A stretch of 64,000 nt of DNA from Streptomyces sp. SCUT-3. GTDB taxonomy: Bacteria > Actinomycetota > Actinomycetes > Streptomycetales > Streptomycetaceae. The stretch covers positions 5,528,501-5,592,500 of the forward strand of contig NZ_CP046907.1 in the NCBI RefSeq assembly GCF_014083985.1, read 5' to 3'. The first letter of the stretch is position 1. Every line of letters starts with the position of its first letter. Positions 34,901 to 43,057 of this stretch are shown here, piece by piece. Under the pieces are notes generated by a model. That model saw nothing but the letters and a program-made list of their open reading frames with translations, was not told the DNA's origin and ran no database searches. A program made the translations under genes and the position numbers.

Positions 34901-35019
34901 GCGCCGCCACATCCCAGGAGGCCCACGACGGTCCGCTGTTCGAAATCGCGCCCGATCAAACGCACGGAGGTCGCCCTTGAACGCACGGAGGTCGCCCTGC
35001 GGGTGAATTCACTGGCCAT
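31912..35019 (-). CDS. LAL-type large LuxR-family ATP-binding regulator
   Basis: 1035 residues. The Walker A motif AHPGTGKSALL is at about 50-60, and a Walker B-like LLVCVDDLHLVD near 157. A long Ala-rich helical middle is TPR-like in layout. The C-terminal LuxR helix-turn-helix reads LTPQQLRIALCVAEGCTNREVAARLFLSPRTVDHHLRNIFSALGVRSR at about 945-995. This size and order define LAL (MalT-like) regulators, often pathway activators in actinomycete secondary metabolism. No biosynthetic cluster is adjacent. Near the N-terminus RATSVRS/RATSVRL is a 21-bp tandem duplication (34959-34998). Confidence 0.92.
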   Translation of the reverse strand: MASEFTRRATSVRSRATSVRLIGRDFEQRTVVGLLGCGGAHGSGALLVLAHPGTGKSALLQYAVECAGNCAPGDSAGKAGGGRESGTRHRVLRLRGTAAEAQVPFSGLHGLLQPLLRRARAHSAALERALRLDGAGEPVGTAVLPALSELLVSVAREGPLLVCVDDLHLVDRESRAALEFAARRVRGPLTVLMAADEDRAERLGLPGIPVMRLGGLEDADAGVLLRELAGGETCPGVRDVLLGAVHGNPGLLTELVAALSPDELSGRVPLPRPLPLEGTVLRADAQRVRRLPADTRLLLLLLAAEEEVAGEEGGATETGGLLEAAKAAGLDPVCLEPAEAAGVVRPAGGRIRFGHPLLGAAVYLAEPLSRRRAAHELLARTGTGTAAGGRDGRALRRLGHLAACATAPDDALADALERAAACPVAPGGPSRSDRARALSRAAELTGPAAPIDGAEGEGKGAEEAEAAAQERRALRWAAAARHAFLGGSPAVAGGLLARAAACAATDTARAGVELVRGMVGLQAGSPEDARADLLSAAARAARTARNGQDGRAEQGGRGGGVTAPEAYALEAYALAAQADWVRGDLDGLLRTVRRIGASAGLPGSAAAGLAATGLAAGAAAALSGDFGSAARLMRLSAAGTKASHDPRELLCAGVAAWALGETRAAHALYRRALEPARASASAALLPSVLARLAEAELRLGRPARARSFAREGLREAERGGQENCAAHHHALLVMAAAMEGDDGACAAHAEAAFGVARDRGLGMVCALADWGLALADLSRNHPDAALARLEAVARARPGAGHPVVRMLSAPLLVEARALAGVATGPDDPALAGFARWTRATRDPHALAGLARCRALLAPPEEADGLFSRALAVHGTALSDFERARTELLHGRTLRRQRRPGAARGHLRAALAAFEGCGAAAWADQAREELRATGAPDAAEPAGHALLTERLTPQQLRIALCVAEGCTNREVAARLFLSPRTVDHHLRNIFSALGVRSRTALARAVTDRAGDGPAEGTSGRAQAPVRIRGQAHGKHL
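34959..34998. repeat. 21-bp period tandem duplication in the LAL gene
   Basis: AACGCACGGAGGTCGCCCT occurs at 34959-34977 and again at 34980-34998. It is inside the coding region near the start of the LAL regulator and duplicates seven residues. An internal start after the repeat is possible. Confidence 0.8.
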
Positions 35020-35253
35020 GTCGTCACGTTACGCACGTGCCAATGCGGTGCGGAAGAGGAGAAGCGGGTCCGCCCACTCCGCGGTGTCCGTCGTCCGCGA
35101 AGAACGCGCGGATTTCTCCCGGGCCCCTGTGAATCCGCACAGGGAACGGCCCCGATTACTGGGAGGCGTCCCGGCGCGGCGCCGCGCGCCCGTGCCGCGC
35201 GCATCCGTGCCCGACGGGCCCGCGGCGCCGACGCTCGTGGTACGCAGGTGCCC

Positions 35254-36285
35254 ATGACCATCATCGACCTGCGCAGCGACACCGTCACCCGGCCCACCGA
35301 GGCGATGCGCCTGGCCATGGCCCGGGCCGAGGTCGGCGACGACGTCCTCGGCGACGACCCGACCGTCACCGCCCTGCAGGAGCGCACCGCGGAACTGCTG
35401 GGCTTCGAGGCCGCCCTGTTCATGCCCTCGGGCACCCAGAGCAACCTGTGCGCGCTGCTGAGCCACTGCGGACGCGGGGACGAGTACCTGGCCGGCCAGG
35501 ACGCGCACCTGTACCGCTGGGAGGGCGGCGGCGCGGCGGTCCTCGGCGGCATCCAGCCGCAGCCGCTGGCCCACCGCCCCGACGGCACCCTGGACCCGGC
35601 CGACATCGAGGCCAACATCAAGCCCGACGACCCGCACTTCCCCCGCACCCGGCTGCTGTGCCTGGAGAACACCCTGGGCGGCCGGGTGGTACCGGCCGCC
35701 TACCTCGACTCGGCCACCGCGCTCGCCCGCTCCCACGGACTGGCCGCCCACCTGGACGGCGCCCGCCTGTTCAACGCCGCGGTCGCCTCCGGCCGCGAGC
35801 CGTTCGACGAGGCCCGGCGCATCGCCTCGGGCTTCGACAGCCTGTCGGTCTGCTTCAGCAAGGGCCTCGGCGCGCCCGTGGGCTCGGTGCTGCTGGGCGG
35901 CCGGGAGTTCGTCTCCCGCGCCCTGCGCTGGCGCAAGGCCGCCGGCGGCGGCATGCGGCAGGCCGGGGTGCTGGCCGCCGCGGCGCTGCACGCCCTCGAC
36001 CACCACGTGGAGCGGCTGGCCGAGGACCACGCCAACGCCGCCCGGTTCGCCGACGCCCTCGCCGGCCTGCCCGGCCTGGCCGTGGAGCCCGCGCGGACCA
36101 ACATGGTCTTCGCCGTCCCCGCCGCCGGCCTCGGGGCGCGGATCGTCGAGCGGCTGCGCGACCGCGGGGTGCTGTGCACCGGCGACGCGCGCCTGCGGTT
36201 CGTCCTCCACCTCGACGTCTCCCGCGAGGACGCCGAGGAGGCCGCCCGGCTGGTGCGCGAGACGGTGAAGGAGGCCACCGGCTGA
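35254..36285 (+). CDS. ltaE: Low-specificity L-threonine aldolase
   Basis: 343 residues of the PLP fold-type I threonine aldolase family. It begins MTIIDLRSDTVTRPTEAMRLAMARAEVGDDVLGDDPTV, the family hallmark. HLDGARLFNAAVA provides the cofactor aspartate, and K203 in CFSKGLGAPVGS is the Schiff-base lysine. It cleaves threonine or allo-threonine to glycine and acetaldehyde. The ATG at 35254 was chosen over a GTG two codons upstream. A hairpin terminator follows the stop. Length and motifs are intact. Confidence 0.95.
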   Translation: MTIIDLRSDTVTRPTEAMRLAMARAEVGDDVLGDDPTVTALQERTAELLGFEAALFMPSGTQSNLCALLSHCGRGDEYLAGQDAHLYRWEGGGAAVLGGIQPQPLAHRPDGTLDPADIEANIKPDDPHFPRTRLLCLENTLGGRVVPAAYLDSATALARSHGLAAHLDGARLFNAAVASGREPFDEARRIASGFDSLSVCFSKGLGAPVGSVLLGGREFVSRALRWRKAAGGGMRQAGVLAAAALHALDHHVERLAEDHANAARFADALAGLPGLAVEPARTNMVFAVPAAGLGARIVERLRDRGVLCTGDARLRFVLHLDVSREDAEEAARLVRETVKEATG

Positions 36286-36309
36286 CCCTCCCGGCCCGTA
36301 CCGGGAGGG
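36286..36309 (+). terminator. Hairpin terminator after ltaE
   Basis: Nine-bp arms CCCTCCCGG (36286-36294) and CCGGGAGGG (36301-36309) with a 6-nt loop, directly after the stop codon. Confidence 0.65.
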
Positions 36310-36386
36310 GCCGTCGCGGACGGCCCCGCGCTGCTGGCAGGATGCGAACTTCCGTTCCCGTTCTGCCACCAGTGAAGGGGCATTCC

Positions 36387-37319
36387 TTGAGAACCAGACC
36401 CACCGGGGCGATAGGCCGCCGCAGAGCGTGCGCGCTCGCCCTCGCCGGAGCCGTGCTGGCGGTCGCGGTCCCCGCGTCCGCCACGCCGGCCCAGGCCGCC
36501 ACCGGCCCTTCGGGCATCACCGCCAAGGGCGCGTTCCTGCTCGACAACACGGCCAACAAGACGCTGTGGAGCAAGAGCGCCGACACCAAGCGGCAGATGG
36601 CCAGCACCACCAAGGTGATGACCGCCGCCGTCGTGGTCAGCAGCGGCATCGACCTCGACCGCCTGGTCACCGTCAAGTCGACGTACCGCACGTACGTCGC
36701 CGAGAAGGGCGCCTCCACCGCGGACCTGAAGACCGGCGACAAGCTGACGGTCCGCCAGCTGCTCTACGCCATGATGCTGCCCTCGGGCTGCGACGCGGCC
36801 TACGCCCTCGCCGACACCGTCGGCACCGGCAGCACCGTCAAGGCGCGCACCGCCTCGTTCATCAAGAAGATGAACGCCAAGGCCGCGGCGCTGGGCATGA
36901 CCAACACCAAGTACGACTCCTTCGACGGCATCTCGCAGACCGGGTACAACTACACGACCCCCCGCGACGCCGCCAAGCTCACCCGGTACGCGCTCAAGTC
37001 GACGAACATCCGCACCGTCGTCAAGTCCGCCAAGACGGTGCAGAAGGCGACCAACGGCCGCACGTACACCTGGTACAACACCAACAAGCTCCTGGGGTCG
37101 TACAGCGGCGCCAACGGCGTCAAGACCGGCACGGGGAGCGTCGCGGGCCCCTGCCTGATCTTCTCCGCCACCCGCAACGGCCGCACCGTCGTCGGCGTCA
37201 TCCTCAACGACGCCAACCGCTACACCAGTGCGGCGAGGATGCTGGACTACGCCTACGGCACCAACACCGCGAGCACCATGCAGCTGCGCAAGCTCCCCGC
37301 GGGCGCCCAGCGCGACTGA
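36387..37319 (+). CDS. Secreted D-alanyl-D-alanine carboxypeptidase (DacF/PBP5-like)
   Basis: About 310 residues. A signal peptide (RTRPTGAIGRRRACALALAGAVLAVAVPASATPAQA) precedes an S11 serine peptidase domain. The catalytic SxxK is STTK in MASTTKVMTAAVV, the second motif is SGC in MLPSGCDAAYAL, and the KTG triad is in NGVKTGTGSVAG. It trims the terminal D-Ala from peptidoglycan stem peptides outside the membrane. A TTG start at 36387 was chosen because AAGGGG lies 6 bases upstream; an in-frame GTG at 36372 lies before that site. No C-terminal membrane anchor is seen. Confidence 0.9.
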   Translation: MRTRPTGAIGRRRACALALAGAVLAVAVPASATPAQAATGPSGITAKGAFLLDNTANKTLWSKSADTKRQMASTTKVMTAAVVVSSGIDLDRLVTVKSTYRTYVAEKGASTADLKTGDKLTVRQLLYAMMLPSGCDAAYALADTVGTGSTVKARTASFIKKMNAKAAALGMTNTKYDSFDGISQTGYNYTTPRDAAKLTRYALKSTNIRTVVKSAKTVQKATNGRTYTWYNTNKLLGSYSGANGVKTGTGSVAGPCLIFSATRNGRTVVGVILNDANRYTSAARMLDYAYGTNTASTMQLRKLPAGAQRD

Positions 37320-37339
37320 CGGACGCAGCCCGGAGAACC

Positions 37340-37401
37340 GCCGGCCCCGCCCCGCCGCACCGCCCGCACGCTTCCGCGGGCGCCGGCGGCGCGGGGCCGG
37401 C
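37340..37401. terminator. Bidirectional nested hairpin terminator
   Basis: The outer arms GCCGGCCCCGC (37340-37350) and complement (37391-37401) enclose an inner hairpin CGCCCGC/GCGGGCG (37361-37382). It sits in the gap between the convergent carboxypeptidase and LysE-type genes. Confidence 0.6.
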
Positions 37402-37413
37402 GCGGTCCCGGGA

Positions 37414-38061
37414 TCACCCCGTGCCGGACGGCAGCGAGGTGTCGACGGCCAGCGAGACGGCCAGCGCGCCGAGCGCCGTTCCCATCAGGAAACGCTGGAC
37501 CCTCAGCCAGGAGGGGCGGCGGGCGAGGAAGACGGAGACGGTTCCGGCCGCCAGCACGAGGGCCAGGTTGACGGTGAGGGCCACCGCGATCTGGACGGAG
37601 CCCAGCACGAGGCCCTGGAGCAGTACGTGCCCCGCCCCCGGGTCGACGAACTGCGGGATCAGGGAGAGGTACATGACGGCGATCTTCGGGTTCAGCAGAT
37701 TCGTCGTCAGGCCCGTCGTGAACAGTCGGCGCGGGGTGTCGTGCGGGACGTCCCGGGGCGCGAAGACGGAGGGGCCCCCGGGCCTCAGGGCGTTCCAGGC
37801 CAGGTACCCGAGGTAGGCCGCGCCGGCCAGTTTCACGGCGGTGTACAGCTCGGGCACCGCGACGAACACGACCGACAGGCCGAGGTTCGTGGCCAGCAGG
37901 TAGACCGCGAACCCCAGGGCGACACCGGCGAGGGACACCACCCCGGCGCGCCGCCCCTGGGTGATGCTCCGGGACACGAGGTAGACCATGTTCGGTCCGG
38001 GGGTGAGCACCATCCCCAGGGCGACCGCAGCCACCCCCAGCACCCCGCTCGCCTCAACCAC
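37414..38061 (-). CDS. LysE/RhtB-family amino acid exporter
   Basis: 215 residues with about six membrane helices. The family start GVLGVAAVALGMVLTPGPNMVYLVSRSITQGRRAG (the TPGPN motif) is clear, as are AAYLGYLAWNALRP and TTGLTTNLLNPKIAVMYLSLIPQFV. It should export amino acids or derivatives by proton exchange. It is divergent from a MocR-type regulator across a 372-bp region that holds a palindromic operator candidate, so control by that regulator is likely. The GTG start is at 38061. Confidence 0.92.
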   Translation of the reverse strand: MVEASGVLGVAAVALGMVLTPGPNMVYLVSRSITQGRRAGVVSLAGVALGFAVYLLATNLGLSVVFVAVPELYTAVKLAGAAYLGYLAWNALRPGGPSVFAPRDVPHDTPRRLFTTGLTTNLLNPKIAVMYLSLIPQFVDPGAGHVLLQGLVLGSVQIAVALTVNLALVLAAGTVSVFLARRPSWLRVQRFLMGTALGALAVSLAVDTSLPSGTG

Positions 38062-38433
38062 GGCCGCCCGCCGCCCTCCGGCCGGGCCGGTGCGGTGGCG
38101 GGGGAGCGGTGGTGCGGACCGGTGACGGGTGCGGTGCGGCCTTCATCCGACTGAGGTTTCCTTCCTGGCGGATTGTTCCTCCGGCCGTGCGGGTCGGCGC
38201 GGGCCGGTGCGGGTCGGCGCGGTCCGGCGCAGGCCGGACGGGCCGGCCAGCGGCCTTCGGGGCAATCGCGAGTCTAGGTCGGTCATTTGCTCGGTTCAAT
38301 GAGGAACATTGAACTCGGTGCAATTCTGTGCTTCGATACCGGCACACGAGGCACACAGGGCATGCGGGGCATGCGGGGCACGCAGGGGGTGCCGGTGCGC
38401 AGGGGGCACCGGGCGCCTCGGAAGGAGAGGGCC
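38062..38433. other. Divergent intergenic region between LysE exporter and MocR regulator
   Basis: 372 bp with no convincing gene. The part next to the regulator (38291-38325) is AT-richer and holds the operator described separately. Just after it, 38345-38400 has short repeats around GGCATGCGGGGCATGCGGGGC. Two oppositely facing promoters are expected. Confidence 0.6.
38291..38324. promoter_or_regulatory. MocR/PdxR-type operator candidate
   Basis: A perfect inverted repeat GTTCAATG (38294-38301) - AGGAA - CATTGAAC (38307-38314) overlaps two direct repeats, TCGGTTCAAT (38291-38300) and TCGGTGCAAT (38315-38324). Direct plus inverted arrangements are typical of MocR-type binding sites. It is about 110 bp upstream of the MocR start. 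Confidence 0.62.
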
Positions 38434-39777
38434 GTGAAGGACTACCGCAGCGTCGCCGACGCGGTGGCCGAGGACATCAGGGCGGGCCGGCTCAGGGCGG
38501 GCGACCGGCTGCCCCCGCAGCGGGACTTCGCCCGGCAGCACGGCATCGCCAACTCCACGGCCATTCGCGTCTACCGGGAGCTCGCCCGACGGGGCCTCAC
38601 CGTCGGGGAGGTGGGCCGCGGCACCTTCGTGCGCGCCGCCTCCGGCGCGACCGCCCCCGTCCCCGCCCTGTCCGAGCCGGCGGACGGCCGGGTCGACCTG
38701 GAGCTCAACCACCCGGTGGCGCCCGGCCAGGCCGGGCTGCTCGCGGCCGGACTCGGCGGGCTGCTGCGCCCGGACGCCCTGGAGTCCGCGCTGCGGCCGG
38801 TCGGCCCGGCCGGCACCCCCGCCGCGCGCGACGCGGCGGCCGGCCTGCTGGCCCGCGGCGGCTGGCGTCCCGACCCGGCGCGGGTGCTGTTCGCCGGGAG
38901 CGGCCGGCAGGCGATCGCGGCCGTGGTCGCCGCCCTGGCGAGGCCGGGTGCGCGGCTGGGCGTCGAGGAACTGACCTACCCGGTGCTCAAGGCGATCGCC
39001 GCCCGGATCGGCGTCACCCTCGTGCCGCTGGCCGTGGACGAGGCCGGGCTGGTCCCCGAGGCCGTCGAGGAGGCCCACCGGGCCGACCCGCTGCATGCCG
39101 TCTACGTCCAGCCGGTGCTGCACAACCCGCTGTCGCTCACCATGCCCGGGGAGCGGCTGGACCGGCTGGCCGACGTGCTGCTGAGGACGGGGATCCACGC
39201 GGTCGAGGACGCCGTCTGGAGCTTCCTCCGGGACGACCTGCCGCCCCTCGCGGAGCGCGCGCCCGAGCGGACGGTCCTCGTGGACAGCCTGTCCAAGAGG
39301 CTGGCCCCGGGACTGTCCGCCGGGCTCGTGGTGGCTCCCGAGTCCCTCGCGGGCGGCGTCGCCGCGTCGCTGCGCTCGGGGGGCTGGGCCTCCGCGCGGT
39401 TCCCGCTGGAGGCGATGTGCCGGTGGCAGGCGGACGGCACCGTGCAGGCGCTCGTGGAGGCCAAGCGGCGGGAGGCCGGGGTGCGGCAGGAGATCGCCCG
39501 CCGCCACCTCGGAGACTTCGCGACGCGGAGCGCTCCCTGCTCGTACCACCTGTGGTGGGAGCTGCCCCGCCCCTGGCGCGCCGACACCTTCGTCGCCGCG
39601 GCCGCGCGGCACGGCATCGCGGTGACACCGGCGGCGGCGTTCTCCGTCGGCCGCCGGCGCGTCCCGGAGGCCGTCCGCCTGGGCCTGGCCTCGCCTCCCG
39701 CCGACGTCCTCTCCCGGGCGCTGGCCACCCTCGCCGACCTCGCCCGGTCGTCCCCGGAGGACCTCGCGGCCGACTGA
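38434..39777 (+). CDS. MocR-type GntR/aminotransferase regulator
   Basis: 447 residues. An N-terminal GntR winged helix (SVADAVAEDIRAGRLRAGDRLPPQRDFARQHGIANSTAIRVYRELARRGLTVGEVGRGTFV) is fused to a fold-type I aminotransferase domain. Its PLP lysine is in VLVDSLSKRLAPGLSAG and its aspartate-binding region is AVYVQPVLHNPLSLTM. Such proteins sense PLP or an amino acid and usually control a divergent transporter or PLP-pathway gene, here the LysE-like exporter. GGAAGGAGAGG precedes the GTG at 38434, which decides the start; the frame is open 49 codons upstream. Confidence 0.92.
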   Translation: MKDYRSVADAVAEDIRAGRLRAGDRLPPQRDFARQHGIANSTAIRVYRELARRGLTVGEVGRGTFVRAASGATAPVPALSEPADGRVDLELNHPVAPGQAGLLAAGLGGLLRPDALESALRPVGPAGTPAARDAAAGLLARGGWRPDPARVLFAGSGRQAIAAVVAALARPGARLGVEELTYPVLKAIAARIGVTLVPLAVDEAGLVPEAVEEAHRADPLHAVYVQPVLHNPLSLTMPGERLDRLADVLLRTGIHAVEDAVWSFLRDDLPPLAERAPERTVLVDSLSKRLAPGLSAGLVVAPESLAGGVAASLRSGGWASARFPLEAMCRWQADGTVQALVEAKRREAGVRQEIARRHLGDFATRSAPCSYHLWWELPRPWRADTFVAAAARHGIAVTPAAAFSVGRRRVPEAVRLGLASPPADVLSRALATLADLARSSPEDLAAD

Positions 39778-39871
39778 GGGCGGCGCCCCGCGCGGCGGTG
39801 CGGGGGCCGTCCGGACGGCCGTGCGGGGTGCCGCCGCGGGGTGACGGCCGACGCCCGGACGCCCGCACCTC

Positions 39872-39902
39872 TTGAGCCCCGACCGAATGGTCGGTTACCT
39901 TG
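39872..39902 (+). promoter_or_regulatory. paa operon promoter with TetR-type operator
   Basis: The inverted repeat CCGACC (39879-39884) - GAAT - GGTCGG (39889-39894) lies between a TTGAGC (39872-39877) and a TACCTT (39897-39902) that could be -35 and -10 boxes. TetR-family PaaR repressors bind similar CCGACC/GGTCGG dyads upstream of actinobacterial paa genes. The regulator gene is not in the window. Confidence 0.62.
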
Positions 39903-39970
39903 GTGGCGGGTCGGTCGGGCCGGCCCCGGTACGGCCTGCCGCCGCACCGGTATCCCTGGGAGTGATCTGC

Positions 39971-41677
39971 ATGCCGGAACACGTGTCCACCCGCACCGAC
40001 CTCTTCGAGCGGCACCGCGAGGTCCTCGACCGGGCCGCCCGGGCGGCCGTGGAACGCGACTACTGGAGCCCCTTCCCGGAGAGCCCGAGCACCTCGGTCT
40101 ACGGCGAGGAGGCGCCCAAGCGCGGCGAGGAGGCGTTCCGCGCGCAGCTGGACCGCCCGTTCGTCCTGGACGGCCACCCCGGCAGCGGGACGGTCGACCC
40201 GGGGGAGAAGTCCCCCTACGGCTTCCCGCTGGGCGTGACCTACCCGCGCGTCGGCGTCGACGAGGCGCTCGCCGCGGCGAAGGCCGCCACCCGCGCCTGG
40301 CGCGACGCCGGCCCCGACACCCGCGCCGGCGTAGCCGCCGAGATCCTGCACCGGATCAACGCCGCCTCCTTCGAGATCGCCCACGCCGTGCACCACACCA
40401 CCGGGCAGCCCTTCGTCATGGCCTTCCAGGCCGGCGGCCCGCACGCCCAGGACCGCGGCATGGAGGCCGTGGCCTACGCCTGGCAGGAGCAGCTGCGCCA
40501 CCCGGCCACCGCCCGCTGGACCAAGCCGCAGCGCAAGGGCGACCCGCTGGTCATGGACAAGAAGTTCACCCCGGTCGGACGCGGAACGGCCCTCACCGTC
40601 GCCTGCAACACCTTCCCCACCTGGAACGGCTACCCGGGGATCTTCGCCTCCCTGGTCACCGGCAACCCGGTGGTCGTCAAGCCGCACGCCGGCGCCGTGC
40701 TGCCGCTGGCGATCAGCGTGCGCATCGCCCGCGAGGTGCTGGCCGAGGCCGGGTTCGACCCGAACCTGGTGATCCTGGCCACCGAGGCGCCCGAGGAGCG
40801 CACCGCGGCCGAGTACGCCGTCCACCCGGACGTGCGCATCGTGGACTTCACCGGCTCCACCGCCTTCGGCGAGTGGCTGGAGGCCAACGCCCGCCAGGCC
40901 GCGGTGTACACCGAGAAGGCCGGACTGAACACGGTCGTGGTGGACTCCACCGACGACTACGCCGGGATGCTGCGCAACCTCGCCTTCTCGCTGTCCCTGT
41001 ACAGCGGCCAGATGTGCACCACCCCGCAGAACATCCTCGTCCCGCGCGACGGCTTCCCCACCGACCGGGGCACGAAGACCGCCGACGAGTTCGCCGCCGA
41101 CCTCGGGCAGGCCCTGGACAAACTCCTCGGCGACCCGGCGCGCGCCGCCGGCACCCTGGGCGCCATCGTCAACGACGGCGTGCGCGACCGCCTCGACAAG
41201 GCCGCCTCGCTGGGCCGCACGGTCCGCCCCTCCGCGCCCGTCGAGCACCCCGAGTACCCCGACGCCGTGCTGCGCACCCCGCTGGTGGCCCGGCTCGACC
41301 CGGACGCCGACCGCGACACCTACACCCGCGAGTGGTTCGGCCCGGTCTCCTTCGTCATCGGCACCGACTCCACCGGCCGCAGCCTGGAGATCTTCCGCGA
41401 GACGGTGCGCGAGCACGGGGCGATGACCGCCTCGGTCTACTCCACCTCCGAGGAGGTGCTGGCCGCCGCCGAGGAGGCCGCGCTGGACGCCGGCGTGCAC
41501 CTGTCGGAGAACCTGCACGGCGCGGTCTTCGTCAACCAGACCGCGGCCTTCAGCGACTTCCACGGCACCCCCGCCAACCCGGCGGCCGGCGCCGCGCTGA
41601 CCGACCCGGCGTTCGTGGCGGGCCGCTTCTTCACCCTCCAGTCCCGCCGCCACGCCGACCCGGCCGGCCGGCAGTGA
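39971..41677 (+). CDS. paaN: Phenylacetic acid degradation protein PaaN (aldehyde dehydrogenase type)
   Basis: 568 residues of the aldehyde dehydrogenase superfamily, PaaN/PaaZ-like branch. Visible are [29 protein letters not shown], the [13 protein letters not shown] nucleotide loop, TEKAGLN and the catalytic-cysteine region [17 protein letters not shown]. It should oxidise the ring-opened aldehyde of the phenylacetyl-CoA pathway; the separate hydratase half of E. coli PaaZ is absent. The ATG at 39971 has GGGAG 9 bases upstream and leads the operon. A TetR-type operator lies ~75 bp upstream. Confidence 0.9.
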   Translation: MPEHVSTRTDLFERHREVLDRAARAAVERDYWSPFPESPSTSVYGEEAPKRGEEAFRAQLDRPFVLDGHPGSGTVDPGEKSPYGFPLGVTYPRVGVDEALAAAKAATRAWRDAGPDTRAGVAAEILHRINAASFEIAHAVHHTTGQPFVMAFQAGGPHAQDRGMEAVAYAWQEQLRHPATARWTKPQRKGDPLVMDKKFTPVGRGTALTVACNTFPTWNGYPGIFASLVTGNPVVVKPHAGAVLPLAISVRIAREVLAEAGFDPNLVILATEAPEERTAAEYAVHPDVRIVDFTGSTAFGEWLEANARQAAVYTEKAGLNTVVVDSTDDYAGMLRNLAFSLSLYSGQMCTTPQNILVPRDGFPTDRGTKTADEFAADLGQALDKLLGDPARAAGTLGAIVNDGVRDRLDKAASLGRTVRPSAPVEHPEYPDAVLRTPLVARLDPDADRDTYTREWFGPVSFVIGTDSTGRSLEIFRETVREHGAMTASVYSTSEEVLAAAEEAALDAGVHLSENLHGAVFVNQTAAFSDFHGTPANPAAGAALTDPAFVAGRFFTLQSRRHADPAGRQ

Positions 41678-41717
41678 CGGGAACGGGGAACCGACGGTGA
41701 GCACACAGGAGGCAGCG

Positions 41718-42764
41718 ATGCCCGCACGGACACCGGGCCGGACGGACGGCCGGACCCCGGCCCCCGGGGCGGCCAACGCCCCGGACCCCGCGCCCGCGCA
41801 GGACCCGGCGCGGGCCGCGGCCGAGGAGCACTTCGAGGCGACCCTCGCCCGGGAGCAGCGGATCGAGCCCCGGGACTGGATGCCCGACGGCTACCGCAGG
41901 ACCCTGGTCCGGCAGATCGCCCAGCACGCCCACTCGGAGATCATCGGCATGCAGCCCGAGGGCGCCTGGATCACCCGGGCCCCCTCCCTGCGCCGCAAGG
42001 CGGTCCTGCTGGCCAAGGTGCAGGACGAGGCCGGCCACGGCCTGTACCTGTACTCGGCCGCCGAGACCCTCGGCGCCGACCGGCAGGACCTGACCGAGCG
42101 CCTGGTCGACGGCCGCCAGAAGTACTCGTCGATCTTCAACTACCCCACCCTGAGCTTCGCCGACGTCGGCGTGATCGGCTGGCTGGTGGACGGCGCGGCC
42201 ATCTGCAACCAGGTGCCGTTGTGCCGCAGCTCCTACGGGCCCTACGCCCGAGCCATGGTGCGCGTGTGCAAGGAGGAGTCCTTCCACCAGCGCCAGGGCT
42301 ACGAGCTGCTGATGACGATGATGCGCGGCACGCAGGCCCAGCGGGAGATGGTGCAGGACGCGGTGGACCGCTGGTGGTGGCCCTCGCTGATGATGTTCGG
42401 CCCGCCCGACGCGGACTCGCCCAACACCGCGCAGTCCATGGCCTGGCGGATCAAGCGCCACACCAACGACGAACTGCGGCAGCGCTTCGTCGACATGACG
42501 GTGCCCCAGGCGGAGAAGCTCGGCGTCACCCTCCCCGACCCCGAGCTGCGCTGGAACGAGGAGCGCGGCCACCACGACTTCGGCACCCCCGACTGGGACG
42601 AGCTCAAGAGGGTCATCTCCGGCGGCGGCCCCTGCAACGCGGAGCGGGTCGAGAGGCGCCGCGCCGCCCACGAGGACGGGGCCTGGGTGCGCGAGGCGGC
42701 CGCCGCCCACGCCGCCAAGCAGGCCGAACGCAGCCGACGCGCAGGCAAGGAGCAGGCAGCATGA
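41718..42764 (+). CDS. paaA: Phenylacetyl-CoA epoxidase subunit A
   Basis: 348 residues, the catalytic diiron oxygenase subunit of the PaaABCE complex. Metal-ligand motifs are visible: [26 protein letters not shown] (ExxH) and [18 protein letters not shown] (second ExxH). [14 protein letters not shown] and the C-terminal [22 protein letters not shown] are family landmarks. The complex converts phenylacetyl-CoA to the ring-1,2-epoxide. The ATG at 41718 with AGGAGG five bases upstream was preferred over the GTG at 41697. The N-terminal ~35 residues are Pro/Ala-rich. Confidence 0.95.
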   Translation: MPARTPGRTDGRTPAPGAANAPDPAPAQDPARAAAEEHFEATLAREQRIEPRDWMPDGYRRTLVRQIAQHAHSEIIGMQPEGAWITRAPSLRRKAVLLAKVQDEAGHGLYLYSAAETLGADRQDLTERLVDGRQKYSSIFNYPTLSFADVGVIGWLVDGAAICNQVPLCRSSYGPYARAMVRVCKEESFHQRQGYELLMTMMRGTQAQREMVQDAVDRWWWPSLMMFGPPDADSPNTAQSMAWRIKRHTNDELRQRFVDMTVPQAEKLGVTLPDPELRWNEERGHHDFGTPDWDELKRVISGGGPCNAERVERRRAAHEDGAWVREAAAAHAAKQAERSRRAGKEQAA

Positions 42765-43045
42765 GGAACGAGTGGCCGCTGTACGAGGTGTTCGTGCGCG
42801 GCAAGAGGGGCCTGAACCACGTGCACGTCGGTTCGCTGCACGCGGCCGACGACCGGATGGCCCTCACCCACGCCCGCGACGTCTACACCCGTCGCAACGA
42901 GGGCGTGAGCATATGGGTGGTGCGCTCGGACGCGATCGCCGCGTCCGCCCCCGACGAGAAGGACCCGTTCTTCGAGCCCAGCGGTGACAAGGTCTACCGG
43001 CACCCCACCTTCTACGACATCCCCGACGACGTCCCCCACATCTGA
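42761..43045 (+). CDS. paaB: Phenylacetyl-CoA epoxidase subunit B
   Basis: 94 residues, full family length. It reads [51 protein letters not shown] and ends [11 protein letters not shown], all highly conserved in PaaB. It is a small structural subunit bridging PaaA-PaaC heterodimers. The ATG overlaps the paaA stop (ATGA). Confidence 0.96.
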   Translation: MRNEWPLYEVFVRGKRGLNHVHVGSLHAADDRMALTHARDVYTRRNEGVSIWVVRSDAIAASAPDEKDPFFEPSGDKVYRHPTFYDIPDDVPHI

Positions 43046-43057
43046 GCGGGAGCCGAG

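Noticed and set aside
39841-39970. Earlier start for PaaN at 39872
   Set aside because: That start would place the promoter and operator dyad inside the gene; the ATG at 39971 has a ribosome site and begins at the conserved N-terminus.
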